Positions 51,291-60,400 of a stretch of DNA of 64,000 nucleotides are shown here, piece after piece. The translations under genes and the position numbers were made by a program. The stretch spans positions 49,821 through 113,820 of the forward strand of contig NZ_FYDL01000017.1 of the NCBI RefSeq assembly GCF_900187505.1, in the 5' to 3' direction. The notes beneath the pieces are model-generated. The model was given only the letters and a program-made list of their open reading frames with translations. It had not been told where the DNA came from and did not search any database. Numbering within the stretch: position 1 is the stretch's first letter; every line of letters begins with the position of its first letter. This stretch comes from Pseudomonas sp. Irchel s3h17. Its GTDB lineage: Bacteria; Pseudomonadota; Gammaproteobacteria; Pseudomonadales; Pseudomonadaceae.

Positions 51291-51337
51291 GTTGGCAGTT
51301 CCGGCAAACAGCGCCTCGGCGCGGTTGCCGGCTCCAA
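51291..51337. other. Long hairpin downstream of katG
   Basis: Nested complementary blocks GTTGG/CCAAC, CCGGCAA/TTGCCGG and GCGCC/GGCGC can fold into a long stem beginning 19 bp after the katG stop. There is no T-run, so it is not a classical terminator; an mRNA 3' stabiliser or repeat remnant is possible. Confidence 0.55.
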
Positions 51338-51512
51338 CATCTGCAGAAGGCATCCAGCGGCCATGAATTCTGGCTATCGTTGTCCAGTCTTCATGGCCCA
51401 CGACCAACCAGCGACAGGGCAAGGCAGAGGTCGGCGGAGAATTGGTGATCTTGAACTGGGAGCCGACGACGTTGGGAGGGTGGTTTTGATACGAGTACTT
51501 TTTTCAGGGGGG

Positions 51513-53453
51513 TTATCGGTGAGCGCTGGCATCAAACTTCGCCTCGGCAGTACGTGGGGTAGCCACCGGTTTGCGCAGCAGTGAGTAGCCTCGATCGAGT
51601 AACGTGCGGCCGATAAAACGCGAGCCCACTTCATTCAAGTGCGAATCATCCAGGTACAGCAACTGGCCCTGAATGATTGGGCTGCACACGCCTGCCGGGC
51701 ATATCACGTCATTGGGATTGATAAAGTGCACCTTCGGGAACTTCGCCCGCACGTCCGCCCAATAGGGCGCCAGGGTACTTTGAGGCACCGAGCAATTGCG
51801 GTCGATACCGAACATCAAGCGGCGAATCGGGCAGCTTGCGGCCTTTGCGATGCTCTGATTCCTCAAGATCACAATGACCTCGTCGCTATGCTCCACCACC
51901 CGCTTGATACTCGCTTCGACGATGTCTTTGGCAATCGCGTCTGTGGGCCAAACCGCCGCCAGTACCACGTAGTGGAATTTTTTCTGCTCGATCAAGCTGA
52001 ACACCCGTTCGTTGCGCTTTGCACAATGGGCGGCATAGACCTCGGACATGTCGACGGTGTAGCCGATGATCGGCGGGCACGAGTCCATGGTGTAATCCAT
52101 GATCGAGAGGTTGTCTGGTTTGGCCAGTATGTCGACCATGCCGGTGAAGTGGTTGGCAAACGAATCACCGATCATGATGCCGTCCAACTGTTCTTTTTTG
52201 ACCCCCAGACGACACGCGTCATTAGGTTCGGTGCCATACAGCGCATTGGTGACGTGGCATCCGCTACGAATCTCGCTCGGCTTTTTCTGGGTCATCGCTT
52301 CAAGTAGCGAAACTTCAGGGCTAAAACGTTGCGGGAACCCGTTGAATTGCAGGCTCAACACCGCCAATGCGGCCAGTCCCAATGCCGGGACGGCGAATCG
52401 ACGGGCGAAGATCCGGGAAAAGTGCAACGTCGCCCCGTTGCGCCGAAAGGGCACCTCGACATAACGCCAGGAGAGCCACGAGAGGATGATCGAAGTCGCG
52501 CTCAGCATCGCCCCGACAGGCAAATCGATAGGGATTTCCAGATAATTCAGATAGGCAATCAGCGGCCAATGCCACAAATACAGCGAGTAGGAGATCAAGC
52601 CGATAAACACCATGGGCCGGCAGGTGAGCAAGCGCGAGCGCATGTCGCCGCTGCCGGCCAGGATCAACAGTGCTGCTCCCAGGGCCGGGATTAGGGCGTT
52701 GATCCCGGGGAAGGTCGAGTTGGGGTTCAAGGCAAACAGAGAAAAACCGATCAGCAGGTAGCCCACCATGGCAATGCCATGGGCCGTCAGCTTCCCGATG
52801 ATGCGCGGTTGATGCAGGTAGATCCCCAGCAGCCCACCCAGCATCAACTCGAAAAAACGTGTAGGCAGTAGATAGTAGGCGGCTGTCGCAAAGACGCCGG
52901 TCGCATATTCTGAAACGCCAACCGCGACTACCACGCCAATGGCCAATACCGGCAGCACGTAACGCGGCGCCAAGCGATAGAGCAACACGATGAACAGCGG
53001 CCAGATAACGTAGAACTGTTCTTCAATACCCAGTGACCACGTATGCAGCAGGGGGGCTTCACCGGCGTCGGCGGCGAAGTAGTTGCCGTACTTGACCCAG
53101 ATATAGATGTTCGAAACGCCCAACAGAGAGAGCAGGGCGCTAACGTTGAGCCGGATCAGGTCGACCGGAGATAGGATAAAAGCCCCAACGAACACGGTTG
53201 CCAGCAGTACCGTTACCAGTGCAGGAACAATGCGATTGATGCGTCGCTGATAAAAACCCTTCAGCGAGAAAGCGTTGCGCTTGACCTCGGAAAAAACCTG
53301 GGAGGTGATCAAAAAGCCAGAGATGACAAAGAAGATGTCAACGCCAACAAACCCTCCGGGTAGCAGGCGGGTGTCGAGGTGATGCAGAAGTACCGCTATC
53401 ACCGCCACCGCCCGCAGCCCATCAATGTCGGAGCGATACTTGCGTTGAGTCAT
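51513..53453 (-). CDS. OafA/YrhL-type acyltransferase with C-terminal SGNH domain
   Basis: A 646-aa protein: acyltransferase-3 membrane domain with about ten helices (YRSDIDGLRAVAVIAVLLHH at the start, GGFVGVDIFFVISGFLI), then a periplasmic SGNH domain (GIMIGDSFANHF nucleophile; DDSHLNEVGSRFI Asp-His). Such proteins O-acetylate LPS O-antigen or other surface glycans. ATG 53453 matches where homology begins, but upstream ATGs to 53549 are possible. Base composition is slightly lower in GC than the core genes. Confidence 0.85.
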   Translation of the reverse strand: MTQRKYRSDIDGLRAVAVIAVLLHHLDTRLLPGGFVGVDIFFVISGFLITSQVFSEVKRNAFSLKGFYQRRINRIVPALVTVLLATVFVGAFILSPVDLIRLNVSALLSLLGVSNIYIWVKYGNYFAADAGEAPLLHTWSLGIEEQFYVIWPLFIVLLYRLAPRYVLPVLAIGVVVAVGVSEYATGVFATAAYYLLPTRFFELMLGGLLGIYLHQPRIIGKLTAHGIAMVGYLLIGFSLFALNPNSTFPGINALIPALGAALLILAGSGDMRSRLLTCRPMVFIGLISYSLYLWHWPLIAYLNYLEIPIDLPVGAMLSATSIILSWLSWRYVEVPFRRNGATLHFSRIFARRFAVPALGLAALAVLSLQFNGFPQRFSPEVSLLEAMTQKKPSEIRSGCHVTNALYGTEPNDACRLGVKKEQLDGIMIGDSFANHFTGMVDILAKPDNLSIMDYTMDSCPPIIGYTVDMSEVYAAHCAKRNERVFSLIEQKKFHYVVLAAVWPTDAIAKDIVEASIKRVVEHSDEVIVILRNQSIAKAASCPIRRLMFGIDRNCSVPQSTLAPYWADVRAKFPKVHFINPNDVICPAGVCSPIIQGQLLYLDDSHLNEVGSRFIGRTLLDRGYSLLRKPVATPRTAEAKFDASAHR

Positions 53454-53715
53454 GTGCCTGACCATCCCGAAAGCTCTTGCCATCAATCGGATGGCCCGCC
53501 CCATGACAATCACTGTCAGTATTTGGACACTCTCCATCCCACGTATCATTTGTAGTTGGAAGTTTGACGGTAGGCAAAATTGAATACGAAATAACCGCTT
53601 CGATTCTAAGAACGGCTTGCCGGCAAAGGTGTCGTCAAATGGTGCATTGGACTTGCGGGCGTCGACGCAACAGATTGGCTCAATCTATCAGCGGACGCTT
53701 CGTAATCTAGTGCTT

Positions 53716-54108
53716 TCAAAAGCCCTCTACCTTCGCGCCGGGCTCTTGCGTTACGCCCGCAGGCATCACCAGTGGCGTCGCGAAATTCAACGCAACCATG
53801 TACACCAAACCTCTGCCCGGCCCGGTCAGCCCGGCGTTTGCACAGATGAAGTCGAACACCGCTTCGGCCTGGGCTTCATCCACCACCACGTTGACCACAC
53901 GGGAGAGAACCGCTTCCGGCACTTCGTTGCGGGGCGCCTTGGCGGCCTGCAGTACGGCTACACCGCGGCAACTGACGCTGTCCGCGCGCGTAATGCCATG
54001 CGCCTCTCGCAACAGCAGCAACAGCCTGCGCTCCGTGCCATCGTCGGGCAACACGCAGGTAATGAGTTTTGCAGCCCCGCCCGGTATACCTGCAACCGCG
54101 ACGCTCAC
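53716..54108 (-). CDS. PII-like protein 2 of the DUF1538 operon
   Basis: A 130-aa protein with a divergent PII-like fold: LITCVLPDDGTERRLLLLLR at the start and the later VVNVVVDEAQAEAVFDFIC strand-helix unit match the first PII-like protein and PII architecture. The classical T-loop Tyr/Ser is not evident. It starts at GTG 54108 overlapping the preceding stop (GTGA). Being the second PII-like protein in one operon, it may form a hetero-oligomer or sense another ligand (inference). Confidence 0.75.
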   Translation of the reverse strand: MSVAVAGIPGGAAKLITCVLPDDGTERRLLLLLREAHGITRADSVSCRGVAVLQAAKAPRNEVPEAVLSRVVNVVVDEAQAEAVFDFICANAGLTGPGRGLVYMVALNFATPLVMPAGVTQEPGAKVEGF

Positions 54109-54467
54109 GAGGCATTCCCCTGTTCCAGCATTTCCCGGGGGATGTAGGTGGCCACTTTTTCCACCGGTGTCGCATAGATCATGCCTGCACCGGGAACATC
54201 CAGGTTGGCCGCGTGATAGATGGCCTCGAGTACCGCGTCCTGGTAGTCGGCAGCGACCAGCAGGCTGACCACTTCTTTCTCCGCATCGATGGCGATGCTG
54301 AGCAGGCCGTGCCGCTCACGGGGGCCAAGCCCGTTGGCGTGGTAGACAATGGCGCCTGGCGCGCCCATGCCCTGGGCCGCACGGATCACCAGGTCTGCGC
54401 GCCCGACGGGGACAATGCAGGTGATCAGTGCAACGTCAGTAAGGTAGGTAATTCCTTCAGCTTTCAT
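54105..54467 (-). CDS. PII-like protein 1 of the DUF1538 operon
   Basis: A 120-aa PII-fold protein: ALITCIVPVGRADLVIRAAQ, a short T-loop-like stretch (about 40-55), SLLVAADYQDAVLEAIYHAA and a C-terminal GAGMIYATPVEKV strand. PII-type trimers bind nucleotides or other ligands and gate membrane transporters (family knowledge). Its ATG overlaps the stop of the DUF1538 gene by 4 bp, and its own stop overlaps the second PII-like gene, so the three products are made together. Confidence 0.8.
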   Translation of the reverse strand: MKAEGITYLTDVALITCIVPVGRADLVIRAAQGMGAPGAIVYHANGLGPRERHGLLSIAIDAEKEVVSLLVAADYQDAVLEAIYHAANLDVPGAGMIYATPVEKVATYIPREMLEQGNAS

Positions 54468-56248
54468 CCCGCTTCTCCCGTGCCCAATAATTGATTCGCA
54501 GGCTGTTTCGTGACGGCCTTTGCCTGTCTCCACAACTGGAAACGCGCCCACTGTCCGAGGAGCATGACGGTGATCACGGGGCCGACGGATGCCATACACA
54601 GAATTCCGAAACCCTCGACTGCGTTGGTGGCATTGCCCAGTCCCAGCCCCATGGCCAGAACGAGCGGCACGGTGATTGGCCCCGTGGTGACACCCGCACT
54701 GTCCCAAGCCACATTGACAAACTCTTCGGTCGAAAAGACCGTCAGCACCACAGCGAATAGATAGGACGGCACCACCAGCCAGACCAGTGGCAGGCCGAAC
54801 ACCAGCTTGGCCACACCCACGGCAATACCGCAGGCGACGCCTATCGATACCGCACGTATCAGGCTGCGCTTGCGGATAAAGCCGTTGGTCAGGGTCTCTG
54901 CGGTGACTCCGAGCGCATTCAGCGCGGGTTCGGCGACGGTCGCGCCGTACCCGAGCACCCAGGCGAAGGCCAGGGCCAGCACCAGCCCCACCTGATACCT
55001 GTAGAGCGGGGAGTCGTCCGAGCCGGGAGTCTGCATGAAGGCCGTCGGAATCAGCGAACCGGCACTCCCTCCCAGCTTCGACAGACCGTAGGTCAGCCCG
55101 AGATTGAACACGCACATGCCCACCACGGTCAGGGCGATACCGAGGAAGATCTCACCGCGCCGCGGCAGGCTCTGGCGCAGCAGCAGTTTCAGTATGATTA
55201 GTAGGAATACCACCAAAGGCACGATGGCCCGTAGCCCCGAAACAATCTCCAGTCCGGGGCTGACCTTGTGCCAGTGCGCAGCCTGTTGTCCGGCGTCGGT
55301 AGCGGCCTGCGCCGCGGCGATGATTTCCGCCGGCGAGGAGATAGCCGCCACGTACAGGCCCAGTGCCATTACCCCGATGACGGGAAACAGCGAGGCCAGG
55401 GTGACAATACCGAACCCGGACAGCCCGGAACCGCCCTTGCCTGCGGCAGCCGCGATGCCGATGCCTAGCGCCAGGACCAGCGGTACAGTGACCGGCCCGG
55501 TGGTGACCGCGCCAGCATCCCAGGCCAGGCCAATAACCTTTGCCAGCTCAGGGTCACTGCTCATATACACCGTCAGCAGCAGAACGGGCGCCAGCGATAA
55601 ATAGATCAACGGCTTCAGGCTCCAGCCGTAGAGGAAGCGGAGCGTGCCGGCTACAGCGGCCAGGCCGACGCTGGCCCCTACAACCAGGACCAGTTCGCTG
55701 GTCCACTGATTGAGTATCGCCCAGAGGTAGGGCGCGTGCTGCGCAGAAACGTTCTGCCCAGCGGCGCGCAGCGCGCCGATAGCGGGCTCGGCGAACGTCA
55801 CCCCGATGCCCAGCAGCAGGGTAACCAGCAACACCACAGGCAGGGATAACTTGCGCGGAAGGTTGCTGCCGATGATTTCGCCGAATGGCATCAGGCCGAG
55901 TTTCAGCCCTTCCATGAACAGCATCAGGCCGACGATCACGGCGAACAGGCCGCCCGTGACAAGCAGCGAGTCCTCCACCAACTGGCGCAGGATGATGATC
56001 TGAAACAACACCAGGTACAGGGCCAGCGGCACCACGGCGCGAAGCTGCGCCATCAGCCGGACATTGATATAGGGCTTGAGGATGGCGGCGATCTCGTCTC
56101 CGCGCAATTTCGCAGCTTTGTGGGGCGCGGCCTGCCAGCGGCCATCGACATCGCGAACCGGTGCGGATACCAGTTCACGCATGGGTATTTCGCGGCGACC
56201 GGCTCCGATCATGTGCATGTAGTCGGCGTAGCGAATGGGGTCTTTCAT
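54464..56248 (-). CDS. DUF1538 membrane protein, tandem-duplicated (putative transporter)
   Basis: A 594-aa polytopic protein made of two homologous halves. AEPA occurs at 153-156 and 439-442; WDAGAVTTGPVTVPLVLA at 243-260 answers WDSAGVTTGPITVPLVLA at 515-532; GFGIVTLASLFPVIGVM at 278-294 answers GFGILCMASVGPVITVM at 546-562. A soluble N-terminal region of about 65 residues precedes the membrane part. Duplicated helices with conserved polar Thr-Thr-Gly-Pro turns suggest a transporter with a central substrate path (inference). The two PII-like genes overlap its 3' end in series. Confidence 0.85.
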   Translation of the reverse strand: MKDPIRYADYMHMIGAGRREIPMRELVSAPVRDVDGRWQAAPHKAAKLRGDEIAAILKPYINVRLMAQLRAVVPLALYLVLFQIIILRQLVEDSLLVTGGLFAVIVGLMLFMEGLKLGLMPFGEIIGSNLPRKLSLPVVLLVTLLLGIGVTFAEPAIGALRAAGQNVSAQHAPYLWAILNQWTSELVLVVGASVGLAAVAGTLRFLYGWSLKPLIYLSLAPVLLLTVYMSSDPELAKVIGLAWDAGAVTTGPVTVPLVLALGIGIAAAAGKGGSGLSGFGIVTLASLFPVIGVMALGLYVAAISSPAEIIAAAQAATDAGQQAAHWHKVSPGLEIVSGLRAIVPLVVFLLIILKLLLRQSLPRRGEIFLGIALTVVGMCVFNLGLTYGLSKLGGSAGSLIPTAFMQTPGSDDSPLYRYQVGLVLALAFAWVLGYGATVAEPALNALGVTAETLTNGFIRKRSLIRAVSIGVACGIAVGVAKLVFGLPLVWLVVPSYLFAVVLTVFSTEEFVNVAWDSAGVTTGPITVPLVLAMGLGLGNATNAVEGFGILCMASVGPVITVMLLGQWARFQLWRQAKAVTKQPANQLLGTGEAG

Positions 56249-56739
56249 AGGCTCATCTGTTGAGGTTGATCTACCGGTGTACGATCAACAGGCGGTCTCG
56301 CATTGTCGCGACTCGGGCTAAAAGCCTATTTTCTTTTCCTGTCGCGTAGGATTTTGCCTGCCCTCGGCAAGCAACGTGATGACTTTAGTCATGATGTTGA
56401 TTGATCTATCACCCCTGCTTTCGCAGGCATCCGAGGGGGATTTTTGTCCTTTTCCCCGCTAGCGGGAAGGGCCGATACCACTCATTCCGGTCAAGGGTGA
56501 GGTGACGAACCCCGATCGCTTCGAACTCACGTAATCCCACGGCCTGGAGGCTTCTGTACCCACTGATCCCCGATCTGGCGCCGGATGCCCCGCGCCAGGC
56601 CGGGGCAGGAGGGCGCCTGCCCGGCTCGCTCAAGGGGTGATTCTGATCCGTATTTTTCGTTGCTTTCTGCTGCTGTAACGAACACCGCCCGCGCCGCACA
56701 ATAACGCCACGACCGCAGACTGAAGAGGGTGGAGACCAC
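56249..56739. other. Intergenic region upstream of the DUF1538 operon
   Basis: No supported gene. An AT-rich part near 56315-56400 could hold the DUF1538 promoter. CCCCTGCTTTCGCAGG with a downstream GGGGG and T-stretch (about 56412-56446) resembles a weak hairpin terminator. A CCCGCTAGCGGG palindrome lies near 56456-56467. Confidence 0.4.
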
Positions 56740-56823
56740 ATGTTGAAGATGGCCGTGTTTCTGGGTGGATTTCTGGCGTTAACCATCCTGATTGGTGCAC
56801 TCGCCACCATTTCTCCGGTTTGA
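56740..56823 (+). CDS. Small membrane protein, 27 aa
   Basis: MLKMAVFLGGFLALTILIGA then LATISPV: one hydrophobic helix starting at ATG 56740 with GGAG at ideal spacing. I believe near-identical peptides are annotated in other pseudomonads, but cannot confirm this here. It may be a bioenergetic accessory or leader peptide; function unknown. Confidence 0.5.
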   Translation: MLKMAVFLGGFLALTILIGALATISPV

Positions 56824-56982
56824 CCGGAAGAGGGCAAGAGCCACGTTCGGCAACCCCGACCCTTGCACGCCAAGGGGGGAAGGCCTTTAAAAATCAGTGG
56901 CTTGGACAACAGTGCGCGTGCTAACCTAATGAATCTAAGGGCGTTATGGCTGGATCGTTCGCGACCTCGGCCGACCCTGTAG

Positions 56983-57020
56983 AAAGCTCTGTAGATCCAT
57001 GATCTACAGAGCTTTTTTGT
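56983..57020 (+). terminator. Strong intrinsic terminator
   Basis: A perfect 15-bp stem (AAAGCTCTGTAGATC / GATCTACAGAGCTTT) with loop CAT and a T-run. It may end the small-protein transcript at 56740 or a short RNA; the 346-bp stretch from 56824 to 57169 holds nothing else I can support. As a near-symmetric stem it could also work toward the minus strand. Confidence 0.8.
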
Positions 57021-57169
57021 TTCGATTGCGTTGCAAGGTTTTGTCTTGAAATTAACCTCGACGAACTTGCTTAGCAGGGGATGGCTGTATATATTTCTCC
57101 CCCTGCCGCGACAGTGGCAAAAACGACGGGTTTGCAGCAGATCGTCGTGAACGCATCACCGCGCTACCG

Positions 57170-57255
57170 CCCGAATGGCGAAACTGGTAGACGCATGGGA
57201 CTTAAAATCCCCCGCTCGTAAGGGCGTGCCGGTTCGATTCCGGCTTCGGGCACCA
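57170..57255 (+). tRNA. tRNA-Leu (UAA anticodon)
   Basis: An 86-nt class II tRNA: acceptor GCCCGAA/TTCGGGC, D-arm, anticodon loop CTTAAAA (TAA anticodon), long variable arm, T-arm GCCGGTTCGATTCCGGC and encoded CCA. An integrase gene starts 160 bp downstream, so its 3' end is the likely attachment site of the element to the right. Confidence 0.95.
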
Positions 57256-57290
57256 TTTACGCTTCCAAGGTTATACCAGACCTTCTCAAA

Positions 57291-57324
57291 AGCCCCGCAG
57301 GCATTGGCCTGGCGGGGCTTTTTC
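57291..57324 (+). terminator. Intrinsic terminator after tRNA-Leu
   Basis: Stem AGCCCCGC / GCGGGGCT, loop about 13 nt, then TTTTT, 36 bp after the tRNA 3' end. Confidence 0.8.
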
Positions 57325-57417
57325 GTTATTGCTCCCCTCCATCATTTAGCACGTCTTCTCAATTTTTTTAGTACATTGCTCAGCACATCTGAATTCGACT
57401 GCCATGGTTATGTACTA

Positions 57418-58644
57418 ATGCCCCTCACTGATACAGCTGTCAGGCAAGCAAAGCCCAAAGAGAAGGATTACAGCGTCAGCGATACCGCTGGATTGTCCTT
57501 ATTTGTAGCTGTCAAAGGCTCGAAAGCGTGGCACTTCCGATTCTCATGGCATGGACAGCAGCCGCGCATATCCCTGGGCACCTACCCCGAAATATCCCTG
57601 AAAGAAGCCCGCGAACGCCGGGACCAGGCCCGCGCTCTTATTGCAAAGGGAGTTGACCCTCGTTCGCAGCGCCGTGAAGAGAAGCGTGCAGCCATTACCG
57701 GCGCGGTGAAGACCTTCGAGGTTGTGGCCAACGAATGGTACGCCTTCAAGGCGCCACGCATGCTGACTGCCAAAAAAGGTGGCGCTACTCAGTCGCGCAT
57801 GTATCTGGACAAGGATCTGATCCCGGTGCTTGGCAAAATCCCGGTGGCCGATGTGAAACGCGCTGATGTACTAAGTGCCATGCGTCGAGTCGAGGCACGC
57901 GGTGCACTGAACGTGGCACGAAAGTGTCGTTCATGGCTCAACGAGATTTTCAGGTTCGCCATCGCTTCCGACTACATTGAAACCAATCCTGCCTCCGACC
58001 TGGATATCGTTGCGGTCAAAGAGCCACCGGAGAAGCACAATCCGATGCTTCGACAGGCAGAGCTGAAAGACTTCCTTGTGGCGCTTCGTCAATTCAATGG
58101 GGCTGCCTACACGAAGAGCGCGATCCGTATTCTGCTTCTGACCGGGGTGCGCACCGGTGAACTGCGCAATGCAACCTGGAGTCAGTTCAATCTCGATGAC
58201 GCGCTCTGGACTATTCCGGCCGAAGGCGTAAAGCAGCTACAAAAGGTGATCAGGGCAAAAGGGGGGGATAAGGTGCCGGCCTATCTGGTGCCACTGTCGC
58301 GGCAGGCGGCTGAAGAGGTACGTCAGGTCCATGAGATGACTGGCCGTTACAAACTGCTGATCCCGGGTCGGAGTGACCCGGGCAAGCCGATCAGCGACGG
58401 TACAGTCAATATGGCCCTGAAGCGCATGGGGTATGAAGGCAGACTGACCGGGCACGGTATCCGCGCCACAATCTCAACGGCCTTGAACGAGATGGGTTAC
58501 AACGAGGACTGGATCGAGGCGCAGTTGTCGCATGCGAGCTCGAGCAAAGTACGGAAGACGTACAACCACGCGGAATACGTCGAGCAGCGACGGGGGATGA
58601 TGCAGGACTGGGCCGATTATCTGGACAAGCTAGAGGGGAGGTAA
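57418..58644 (+). CDS. int: Tyrosine recombinase, P4-type integrase
   Basis: A 408-aa phage/island integrase: N-terminal DUF4102 arm-binding domain (LTDTAVRQAKPKEKDYSVSD), core-binding domain, catalytic Arg in TGVRTGEL (about residue 244), HxxR in TGHGIRATIS (about 346-349) and nucleophile Tyr in KTYNHAEYVEQR (about 382). It catalyses integration and excision at the adjacent tRNA-Leu. ATG 57418 was used; the longer frame passes through the tRNA. Confidence 0.95.
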   Translation: MPLTDTAVRQAKPKEKDYSVSDTAGLSLFVAVKGSKAWHFRFSWHGQQPRISLGTYPEISLKEARERRDQARALIAKGVDPRSQRREEKRAAITGAVKTFEVVANEWYAFKAPRMLTAKKGGATQSRMYLDKDLIPVLGKIPVADVKRADVLSAMRRVEARGALNVARKCRSWLNEIFRFAIASDYIETNPASDLDIVAVKEPPEKHNPMLRQAELKDFLVALRQFNGAAYTKSAIRILLLTGVRTGELRNATWSQFNLDDALWTIPAEGVKQLQKVIRAKGGDKVPAYLVPLSRQAAEEVRQVHEMTGRYKLLIPGRSDPGKPISDGTVNMALKRMGYEGRLTGHGIRATISTALNEMGYNEDWIEAQLSHASSSKVRKTYNHAEYVEQRRGMMQDWADYLDKLEGR

Positions 58645-58856
58645 CCATTCTGCTCGCGGGCAGCTGCACGACTGGCTGCCCATTGCGTGACTTCCGAACG
58701 AATCCAGGCGACTGCCTTGTCACCAATCTTGGCCTGACGCGGGAATTTTCCGCTGGTCGCCATACGGTAAATGGATGCCGTGCTGAGCCCGGAGATGCGG
58801 CGTACTTCTGGCAGGCGGATGTACTCGATGAAGTCTTCATTTTTTTCAGTATTCAT
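58617..58856 (-). CDS. alpA: AlpA-family transcriptional regulator/excisionase
   Basis: A 79-aa MerR-like HTH protein: YIRLPEVRRISGLSTASIYR, then GKFPRQAKIGDKAVAWIRSEVTQWAAS, the classical AlpA layout. Such proteins control excision of P4-like elements. The start at 58856 is set by GGAG six bases upstream. Its 3' end overlaps the convergent integrase gene by 28 bp. Confidence 0.85.
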   Translation of the reverse strand: MNTEKNEDFIEYIRLPEVRRISGLSTASIYRMATSGKFPRQAKIGDKAVAWIRSEVTQWAASRAAAREQNGYLPSSLSR

Positions 58857-58899
58857 TTGATGCTCCATGCCACGCGTGGCGGTAGAAGGAGGGGGGGGG

Positions 58900-59178
58900 T
58901 CAGATGATGGCGGTCAGCGTCTTACTGCCGTCGGCATGGGTGGTGGTCATGTGCATTACGGAGTGGCTGGGCGGCCGGATGAGATTCAGCGCCTGGACAA
59001 ACCTCTCGCACGACACCTCATCCGTGCCAGGCAGGATGGTGGTGCAGAACAGCTCTCGCTCATCCTCGTCCTCAAGCTGGGCAGAAAGCAGCAAGGCAAT
59101 CTCATGCTCTCTGCAGATAGCGATGATCTTGTGGACCAGAGGGTTGATTTGTTCGTCGTACACGTTTTCTTTGGTCAT
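58900..59178 (-). CDS. Phage-type hypothetical protein
   Basis: A 92-aa acidic protein (MTKENVYDEQINPLVHKIIA ... LLLSAQLEDEDERELF ... HADGSKTLTAII) with a GAGGA ribosome site. It looks like a small soluble regulatory or host-takeover protein of Pseudomonas phages, but I cannot name a family. Its stop codon is followed directly by a run of nine G (58891-58899, read as C on the coding strand). Confidence 0.65.
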   Translation of the reverse strand: MTKENVYDEQINPLVHKIIAICREHEIALLLSAQLEDEDERELFCTTILPGTDEVSCERFVQALNLIRPPSHSVMHMTTTHADGSKTLTAII

Positions 59179-59303
59179 GAGAATTCCTCGCCGGCCGTTC
59201 ACCGGCAGGCTGGTAGTGGTTTGTCGAAATCTGATAAAGGGAGTTAGGCAGGTCTTGCGGGTGAGCTACTGTTGATGCGCTCGCCTCACCAGTTGCTGGC
59301 CAT

Positions 59304-59816
59304 TCAGCCCCCTTCCTGAGGTGGCTGGTGGGGCGAGCTCTTTTGCCGTTTCATGAACGTGATCCAGTGCGTTTTTTCACGCTTGCCGGACTTGTGGCCA
59401 AACAGGGGCTTTTCATCAGTGAGGGCGAGCAGTTCGCTAACCAGCACCTGTGTTTCGTTCCACTTGAAGATCAATATGCCTTCGGGCTCCAGCACCCGGA
59501 AGCACTCAGCGAAGCCCTGGCGGATGTCCTCGCGCCAGTCGGCTGTGAGCATTCCGTACTTAGCGCGCATCCAGCTGTTGATGCCGGCGCGGGTAAGATG
59601 CGGTGGATCGAACACCACGAGGCGAAAGGTGTCGGTATCGAAGGGCAGCTGACGAAAATCCATGAGGACGTCGGGTTCCACTTTCAGCACCCGTCCGTCG
59701 CAGAGCAGGTGCTGCTCATCACGGATGTCGCCGAACAAGGCGCGCTGGTCTTTCTTGTCGAACCACATCATTCGGCTGGCGCTGCAGGGGTCGAGAACTC
59801 TTGCAGCGGCGGTCAT
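59304..59816 (-). CDS. Small SAM-dependent (DNA?) methyltransferase-like phage protein
   Basis: A 170-aa protein with VLDPCSASRMMWFDKKDQRA, the motif IV-like FDPPHL and motif LEPEGILIFKWNET, a class I methyltransferase core arranged as in phage N6-adenine/cytosine enzymes. DPPH rather than DPPY makes base specificity uncertain. ATG 59816 overlaps the stop of a 19-codon frame upstream, suggesting coupling. Confidence 0.75.
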   Translation of the reverse strand: MTAAARVLDPCSASRMMWFDKKDQRALFGDIRDEQHLLCDGRVLKVEPDVLMDFRQLPFDTDTFRLVVFDPPHLTRAGINSWMRAKYGMLTADWREDIRQGFAECFRVLEPEGILIFKWNETQVLVSELLALTDEKPLFGHKSGKREKTHWITFMKRQKSSPHQPPQEGG

Positions 59817-59872
59817 CGCCGTTGCCCTGTGTAGATGAGCCAGGCGATGTAGGCGAGGGCAAAAAAAGGCAT
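59813..59872 (-). CDS. Possible 19-aa leader peptide before the methyltransferase
   Basis: MPFFALAYIAWLIYTGQRR: an ATG at 59872 with AGGA six bases upstream, one hydrophobic stretch, and a stop that overlaps the methyltransferase ATG (ATGA). The tight overlap and ribosome site favour real translation; conservation is unknown. Confidence 0.35.
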   Translation of the reverse strand: MPFFALAYIAWLIYTGQRR

Positions 59873-59917
59873 AGGCCGTCCTTGCCGCTATGGCGGCTGA
59901 CTTTGAAGGGGAAGGAG

Positions 59918-60129
59918 TTATTTGGTGTTGAGCTTGATCGTTTCGTCGATTGCCCAATTCACGCCATTGTCGAAGGTGTTGCCAACATCACTGTCCCGGG
60001 CTTTAAGTACGCTTTCCACGAGCTCAGCCGGCGCCACGGTGTCTCTTGAATATTTCCAGCCTGCATGGTCACCCTTGTGCTCATAGTGCTTCTCCCAGCG
60101 CTGTCTCTCCCACGCTACCGGATTGCCCT
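59918..60129 (-). pseudogene. Probable degenerate phage gene
   Basis: An open frame ending at TAA 59918-59920 encodes a protein-like string including WERQRWEKHYEHKGDHAGW and FDNGVNWAIDETIKLNTK, but no start codon precedes the conserved-looking part. The frame is closed by TAG directly beside a run of ten C (60131-60140 as G on the plus strand). The gene is therefore broken or its start lost. No family recognised. Confidence 0.4.
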
Positions 60130-60400
60130 AGGGGGGGGGGCGCGGCGGGCTTGTCAACGTTCAACAGCAGGAACAACTATTCGCCGAAGTCGTGGACTTC
60201 ATAACTATCCATAAGGTGCTGACGAAAACCCCCAGCCGCTCACGCGGCGCGCTGATCATCTTTTCGATATTGCATGACCGGTTATTTATAGGCATAATTT
60301 TCTGTCAAATATTTTTCACAAGAAGGCTCTGCTTTCAGAAAGTTGTCGTTTGCTATCGAACGAAAATTATGGAAGCCAGCAATTAAAACAGGGATTGTAA

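Noticed and set aside
56409..56909. 166-codon minus-strand frame
   Set aside because: Opposes the small membrane gene at 56740, has no recognisable domain and an odd composition.
57229..57255. Second copy of the tRNA-Leu 3' end as right attachment site
   Set aside because: The sequence occurs only once in the window; the other end must lie beyond 64000.
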